Assembly (NCBI GenBank): GCA_963715675.1
Contig: OY970265.1
Span: 2,294,001-2,358,000, forward strand
Source of the DNA: DASVWZ01 sp963715675
Lineage (GTDB): Bacteria > Acidobacteriota > Terriglobia > Terriglobales > Acidobacteriaceae
Direction of reading: 5' to 3'
Length of the DNA stretch: 64,000 nt
The translations under genes were made by a program, and so were the position numbers. Below, piece by piece: positions 59,762 to 64,000 of this stretch; position 1 is the stretch's first letter; every line of letters begins with the position of its first letter. The notes beneath the pieces are model-generated. The model was given only the letters and a program-made list of their open reading frames with translations. It searched no databases and was not told the origin of the DNA.

Positions 59762-59941
59762 TCACTTCGCTACTGAAGGCCATCTGCTGTCGATCCTCGC
59801 CATGATCCGCTCGGCGATTGTGATGGCGTCCGCGATGGCGGACTCTAATGCTGGAGAGGGACGCCCATCCCAATGGGCGAGCTTCCGAGCGGCAAGGATG
59901 CTCGCCGCGATCAGCAGCACTCGTTTGCGCCCCTCATCCAC
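59762..59941 (-). CDS. 59-aa helical protein upstream of the DUF4209 gene
   Basis: A GTG at 59941 opens a 59-codon frame to TGA 59762-59764. The product is a coherent amphipathic helical protein ('VLLIAASILAARKLA', 'ALESAIADAITIAERIMARI'), much more protein-like than the other frames. It ends 12 nt before the DUF4209 start, whose ribosome site overlaps this stop region (GTGAGGAG). It may be an antitoxin-like or leader gene; I do not know a family with certainty. Confidence 0.6.
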   Translation of the reverse strand: MDEGRKRVLLIAASILAARKLAHWDGRPSPALESAIADAITIAERIMARIDSRWPSVAK

Positions 59942-60005
59942 GTGGACATTCTAACACTTTCGTCTTTTGTTCGCTTAGTGATACCATCGCTTTGGGAAGA
60001 TTACC

Positions 60006-61028
60006 ATGTGGAATTTCATCGATGACTCCGGATCGTTTTCTTGGGGGAACAACAAAGGCAAATCCCTGTTTTGTGGTGTCACGGTATCCGACGCAGAATT
60101 ACCGGAACTGGAGAAACGTTTTGTCGCATGGAAAGGAACCATCGTCGGGAACAGCGGTCAAGAGTTGAAGGGGAGCCAACTCACAGCGAACCAATTAGTG
60201 TCCTTCGCAGCGAAGGTCTTGCCGCCGTCGAGCAATGTCGTCTTGACAGTCGTGGGAGGCGACACAAGCGTGACCGCTGAATCCTTTGTCGAGAAGATGC
60301 GGGATCAATCCGCTGAGCTATTCCGATTGTCGTCAGAACTGTGCGCCAGATACACGAGCGAGACAAACAGGAATGAGAAGATCGTTGAGTTTTATCGGCA
60401 AATGAGTGGCTGGGTTAGGAAACGCAGCACGCCAAATTGCTTGTGGATAATAGTTCTCTTGCAGACGATCTTTGACACCTTGCAACACGGGATCGTCCGC
60501 TTCGCCGAACCTGAATTCAGTCGCGAATTCGAGAACATCGAATTTGTGATCGACAAGAGTTTCATCCAGAGGGATGAACACCTTCAATTTTGGAAGGAAT
60601 GGCTCCGTGCTGATTTGATGAAATCAAGTCGCGAATCCATCATGACCATCAAAGAATGGCCCCCTGACCATCCCTACAAGAAGAAATACATGATGCATAA
60701 GGGACTGTACGATTACAGAGACCTCTTTCACGAGCACACAGTGTTCTGCGATTCGAAGTCGGCAATTGGATTACAGGTTGCCGACATTTGCGCGAATATT
60801 TGTTACCGATTCTACCGTGACGACCGCAAGGACATTCGTGCCTATACGTTGCTTTGGCGAAGGATAATGTGCAAGGGCGGGGCGGAAATTCATGTAATAA
60901 CGGTTGACGACAGAAGCCTCCATAAGGGAGACCTTCACGAGTTAGTAGGCGTGCTGGACGTGGATGAATACAAACGGCTGGCTGAGGAAAAAGATAAAGC
61001 TGTCAAAGCAGAGATGAAATATGAATGA
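60006..61028 (+). CDS. DUF3800 domain protein
   Basis: The 340-aa protein begins MWNFIDDSGSF, the Asp-rich first strand of DUF3800 (an RNase H-like fold). It has matching distal acidic motifs 'FVIDKSFIQRDE' and 'FCDSKSAIGLQVADICANI', the GLQxAD helix characteristic of the family. DUF3800 proteins are widespread in defence islands and predicted to act as nucleases. ATG 60006 has GGGAAG upstream. The next gene overlaps by 8 nt. Confidence 0.8.
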   Translation: MWNFIDDSGSFSWGNNKGKSLFCGVTVSDAELPELEKRFVAWKGTIVGNSGQELKGSQLTANQLVSFAAKVLPPSSNVVLTVVGGDTSVTAESFVEKMRDQSAELFRLSSELCARYTSETNRNEKIVEFYRQMSGWVRKRSTPNCLWIIVLLQTIFDTLQHGIVRFAEPEFSREFENIEFVIDKSFIQRDEHLQFWKEWLRADLMKSSRESIMTIKEWPPDHPYKKKYMMHKGLYDYRDLFHEHTVFCDSKSAIGLQVADICANICYRFYRDDRKDIRAYTLLWRRIMCKGGAEIHVITVDDRSLHKGDLHELVGVLDVDEYKRLAEEKDKAVKAEMKYE

Positions 61029-61821
61029 GTTCGTTACTTCAGACATCGTCACCGACCGGGAGGCGCTGTTTGCTCTAACCGGACTTCTGACGTGTGATTA
61101 TTTCACGAAATGCCGGGAGGGATATTACGCGGCCAGAGAAGCAGGCTGCCTCAACCGCTATCGGAACTACATAACATTGCTGGAAAACTTGAACGACATT
61201 CATGACTACAATGAGCAACACGCGAAATCCTACGCCAAGCGGTTTCGCGATGCGTCAAAAGACTGGCGAAACTGCGAAGCAATATTTTCAGAAGTGATCG
61301 TATACCGTGCTTACATTCGGGGCGTATACGAAGGTCTGATACGCGGGATTCATCTTCAAGAAGCCGAGTCTGACATCATCGTGGAACGACTCAATGGTTC
61401 AAAGATGTTTCTGGAAGTGTTTTGCGTGATGCCAGATTTCCCGTTGCCTGAGGACGGGAAATTCAGCGTTTATGATGTTAAGACTCACAGTCAAACGGCA
61501 ATGGCTTCGATCCGGCAGAAACTGCTTCGCAAGATTTCGAAACAGAAGCAACTCAGTAAGGCAAGGGAGAATTTCGCTGTCATAGAACTGAACGACGTAA
61601 GCATAGCGGGAGATTTCGCAATCCTGTCATCGCTTTCTGGCGGATATAAGTTGAACTTGGATGTGCAAAGCCATAGAGTTGTTTCGAGCGGATACGATTG
61701 GTCGAACTCGGTCTTTAACGATCCGAGCACAGAGTTTCTCAAGGGGATTATCTACTTCAGCTTGGGTGACTATGAATCTCGAAAGTTCCTTTTCAATCCC
61801 AAGTTCGTCCAACGCGCTTAG
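61021..61821 (+). CDS. Partner of the DUF3800 protein, degenerate nuclease-like fold
   Basis: The 266-aa protein overlaps the DUF3800 gene by 8 nt. Helical first half; 'ESDIIVERLNGSKMFLEVF' near 120-140 is laid out like a PD-(D/E)XK core (Asp, then E-x-x after ten residues), but the catalytic Lys is absent (EVF instead of E-x-K). It could be an inactive nuclease-fold sensor or DNA-binding subunit. No family recognised. Confidence 0.6.
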   Translation: MNEFVTSDIVTDREALFALTGLLTCDYFTKCREGYYAAREAGCLNRYRNYITLLENLNDIHDYNEQHAKSYAKRFRDASKDWRNCEAIFSEVIVYRAYIRGVYEGLIRGIHLQEAESDIIVERLNGSKMFLEVFCVMPDFPLPEDGKFSVYDVKTHSQTAMASIRQKLLRKISKQKQLSKARENFAVIELNDVSIAGDFAILSSLSGGYKLNLDVQSHRVVSSGYDWSNSVFNDPSTEFLKGIIYFSLGDYESRKFLFNPKFVQRA

Positions 61822-62031
61822 TCGGCCCCTGCGGAACGTCGCTGGGTTGGTCACAAAGGCTGCCAGCACTTCTGAAACGACCCAGCCGACCTGAACCCTC
61901 CCGGCAAGCCCAAATGCCCAAAACGGAGCCCTCCCGCCAATCCGCAGAGACAGGACAGGCAACTTCCCTCACTCAAACTGAGCGACAATCAGTATTGAAG
62001 TTCAGTCGATCCATACGGAGAAATCCACACC
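61822..62031. other. 210-nt intergenic region
   Basis: No gene seen. It contains no clear promoter hexamers; GGAG at 62017-62020 is the probable ribosome site of the next gene. Confidence 0.3.
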
Positions 62032-63777
62032 GTGGCACAAGTGGCAACCTACTATTCATACGGCACAGTGACCGGAACGCCGAGCACACTCGCGGAATTC
62101 CGCGCCGAGTTGCAGCCGTACTCTCGCGACCAGATGGTTTATCTGTGCAGCGCGATGAACGTGCTGATACGAAGCTGGCTACGTGGAATTCCCGATCCTG
62201 CTAGTCACGAGTCGCTCGTCAAAATGCTTCTCGACGACTCCACAGCCGAGAAGCTTCTGAAAGGGAGCAAGGCACAAGAGCCTCTCTTCGTTTTTCACAG
62301 AGAGCAGCTTCTATTCGTCGCCAAAGAAGCCATCTCGTTCTGTCCCGAAGGAGGTCTCAATCCGCTCGGCCAGCCTCGGGGCGCAATGACTCGACTATTC
62401 CTGATGGCAAACGACCACTTCTATGCCGCTCAGCCGGAGACCAACGACTATGAACAAAAGCTACTGAATCTGCTCGCTAACCTCATCCCGAGCGTCGAGT
62501 ATTCCGCTCCGCACGCATTTCGCAATGCGGTAGCTCGTTCGCATCTCATGTACGGACGGTTCGCAGAGGAACTTAGAAATGACGTTGATTACCTCAACAC
62601 GAACGAGCGGTTGCAGAAGCTGGTTGGCCTCACAACTGACGAATTCTTGGGCCTGTGCTTCGGTCTTTTGTCCAAGTACATGAATGCAACCATCCAATCT
62701 TTTGCGGCACAACCAGATTCCCTTTTTGTGCGAGACGAATATTTCCAGCAAACAGCGATAGATGCAGAAAAAATCAGCAAGTTCAAGAAAGAATTGACTG
62801 CAATGCCACAGGAGTTAAAGAAGGTTTTCGAGAAGAAACTTACCGGGCCAAGCGACTTCACGTTGTTTCGGGCTAAGCCTCTGTATCCGAGTGGTGCTCG
62901 CCTCTTTTGTGTCGATCCCGGATTTCTCGCCGAAAAGCTCGAAACTGGTCCGTTCTGGCGAACGATGCTGTCCATCGACACAAAAGAGAAACGAGACGCA
63001 TTCCTAGCATTTTCGGGCAGAGTGTTCGAGAGGTATCTGAATTGGCTCCTGCTTGAGTCAATCGGCAACAACAATAGACACCACAGATTCTTCCCATCCC
63101 CTAAATACGAGGCAGACGGAAGCGAGGTTTGTGACGGGCTACTGCTGTGTGGTTCTGACGTACTGTTCATGGAATACAAAGGGGCCGTGTTCACAGCAGC
63201 AGCGAAGTACGGGCGAAATCCCGAAAAGCTATCTCACGAAATTGAAGACAAGCTCATTCGAAATCCCGAAGGCAAACGCAAAGGGATCGAACAATTGGCC
63301 GAAGCAATACGTCGCACTTGCCGCAAGAAGGAAGCCGACCGAATCAATGGTGTCGATCTTTCTGCGGTCAGACGAGTCTTCCCGCTCTTGATCCTGCGGG
63401 ACGGTATCGGGGATGCCCCGATGATGAATGCGTTCTTGAAAAACAGGTTCGAGGCTATCCCGACCCTTTCGTCGAAGACGATTCGTCCGAAAATTCTGAC
63501 GCCGCTCTTCTGCATGGCTACCGACACGCTGGAGTACATTTCAGCGTTTCTAAGAGATACCGGTCTGAGCGACATCTTGGATGCGCGATACCGTGGCAAC
63601 AAGGGTATGGGAACTCCATTCTTGGCCGTTGATAACGATGTACTGGATCGTCTGGGCGAAAAGAGGAATCCTGTTATGGAAAATGCCTTTCACACTTCCG
63701 TAGAGCCGCTCGTGAAGGCGCTGTTTCCGACTGAATTCGCAGAACAAGGATTACCGCAACCGGGCGAAATCCTTTAG
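62032..63777 (+). CDS. PD-(D/E)XK-type protein with long helical N-terminus
   Basis: GTG 62032 lies eleven bases after GGAG. The 581-aa protein is helical for about 340 residues. 'FSGRVFERYLNWLLLESIG' then leads into 'EVCDGLLLCGSDVLFMEYKG', an Asp followed by E-Y-K, a PD-(D/E)XK catalytic core. The following helix (RKGIEQLAEAIRRTC) and 'RVFPLLILRDG' complete the fold. The last part is unrecognised. As the active-looking nuclease at the end of this block it may be the effector for the DUF3800 pair or stand alone. Confidence 0.7.
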   Translation: MAQVATYYSYGTVTGTPSTLAEFRAELQPYSRDQMVYLCSAMNVLIRSWLRGIPDPASHESLVKMLLDDSTAEKLLKGSKAQEPLFVFHREQLLFVAKEAISFCPEGGLNPLGQPRGAMTRLFLMANDHFYAAQPETNDYEQKLLNLLANLIPSVEYSAPHAFRNAVARSHLMYGRFAEELRNDVDYLNTNERLQKLVGLTTDEFLGLCFGLLSKYMNATIQSFAAQPDSLFVRDEYFQQTAIDAEKISKFKKELTAMPQELKKVFEKKLTGPSDFTLFRAKPLYPSGARLFCVDPGFLAEKLETGPFWRTMLSIDTKEKRDAFLAFSGRVFERYLNWLLLESIGNNNRHHRFFPSPKYEADGSEVCDGLLLCGSDVLFMEYKGAVFTAAAKYGRNPEKLSHEIEDKLIRNPEGKRKGIEQLAEAIRRTCRKKEADRINGVDLSAVRRVFPLLILRDGIGDAPMMNAFLKNRFEAIPTLSSKTIRPKILTPLFCMATDTLEYISAFLRDTGLSDILDARYRGNKGMGTPFLAVDNDVLDRLGEKRNPVMENAFHTSVEPLVKALFPTEFAEQGLPQPGEIL

Positions 63778-63800
63778 ATTAAGGCTCATTGCGCTCGTGA

Positions 63801-64000
63801 CGAATAGCCCTCGAACGGCATCGCTATTACCGCAAAACCGAGGGTACCTGCATAGACTTCTCTTTGCCCTTGCAATCGGGAGCCCGAGTTAATTTCGAAA
63901 TCAAGTACACCGAATCTGAGTTTGGCTCTGCGAAAGCCGATAATGCGCACTTAGCCAAGTTTGAGACGATCTACAGACCCCGACTGGCTGGGCGATTCGA
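63801..64000 (+). pseudogene. 5'-truncated PD-(D/E)XK nuclease fragment (runs off right edge)
   Basis: After TGA 63798-63800 a frame stays open to the window end. It reads 'ERHRYYRKTEGTCIDFSLPL' and then 'NFEIKYTESEFG', a strong Asp/E-x-K nuclease core of the kind seen in PGN_0703-like proteins. There is no ATG or GTG in the frame before this core, so the 5' part appears lost or frameshifted. The 3' end is outside the window. Confidence 0.5.

Noticed and set aside
19270..64000. CRISPR array or complete insertion sequence
   Set aside because: No regularly spaced direct repeats and no transposase gene were seen; the serine recombinase lacks a transposon-type partner.

Overview
The window looks like chromosomal DNA of a soil-type Acidobacteriota bacterium. 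That is an inference from gene style: a PilW/PilX-type pseudopilin cluster, duplicated MacB-like permeases, an RsbU-like phosphatase, large envelope proteins, and small hypothetical proteins of a kind I associate with Terriglobia. No rRNA or other species marker is present, so the phylum call is moderate.

Positions 1-19270 look like ordinary chromosome, GC-rich and codon-regular. It holds the end of one pseudopilin-like gene and two further type IV pilus minor-pilin genes (1-4576). Next come a HAD phosphatase (4822-5433) and an ABC exporter of one ATPase and two MacB/FtsX permeases (6085-9794). A GAF-SpoIIE phosphatase (9926-11200, minus) and a small secreted protein follow. A three-gene minus-strand operon (12098-19031) encodes a transglutaminase-like membrane protein, a lipoprotein with repeated Ig-like modules, and a discoidin-vWA protein.

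At 19275-19311 sits exactly the 5' half of a tRNA-Gly(GCC), ending at the 3' edge of the anticodon loop. From there to the end of the window the content is that of an accessory island: a sigma-like regulator divergent from an HU-like protein, isolated nucleases, an abasic-site repair pair (exonuclease III and an SRAP/YedK protein) and two transporters.

A fluoride-resistance locus follows (26621-36638). It has two separate fluoride (crcB-motif) riboswitches, each behind a good sigma-70-type promoter. The first controls a CPA2-type antiporter, a calcineurin-like phosphoesterase and a full-length enolase (the classic fluoride target). The second controls CrcB/FluC. CrcB is followed by a tightly coupled chain: a Cys-rich protein, a double DUF190 protein, a single DUF190 protein, a bacterial dynamin-like GTPase, a P-loop ATPase, a small helical protein and an MFS transporter. 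The dynamin/ATPase extension is the part I have not seen tied to fluoride.

From 36895 to the end the island is a defence and mobility region. It contains a serine recombinase operon facing a 31-bp inverted repeat pair, a DUF2779 nuclease, and a helicase-nuclease. A translationally coupled SNF2/DUF3883 helicase, DUF1156 DNA methylase, small protein, DUF499 ATPase and zinc-ribbon operon follows (46428-56722). It resembles parts of BREX/DISARM but lacks PglZ and the DrmABC genes here. Next are a DUF4209/HEPN-like protein with a PD-(D/E)XK partner, a DUF3800 pair, another PD-(D/E)XK protein, and a 5'-truncated nuclease fragment running off the right edge.
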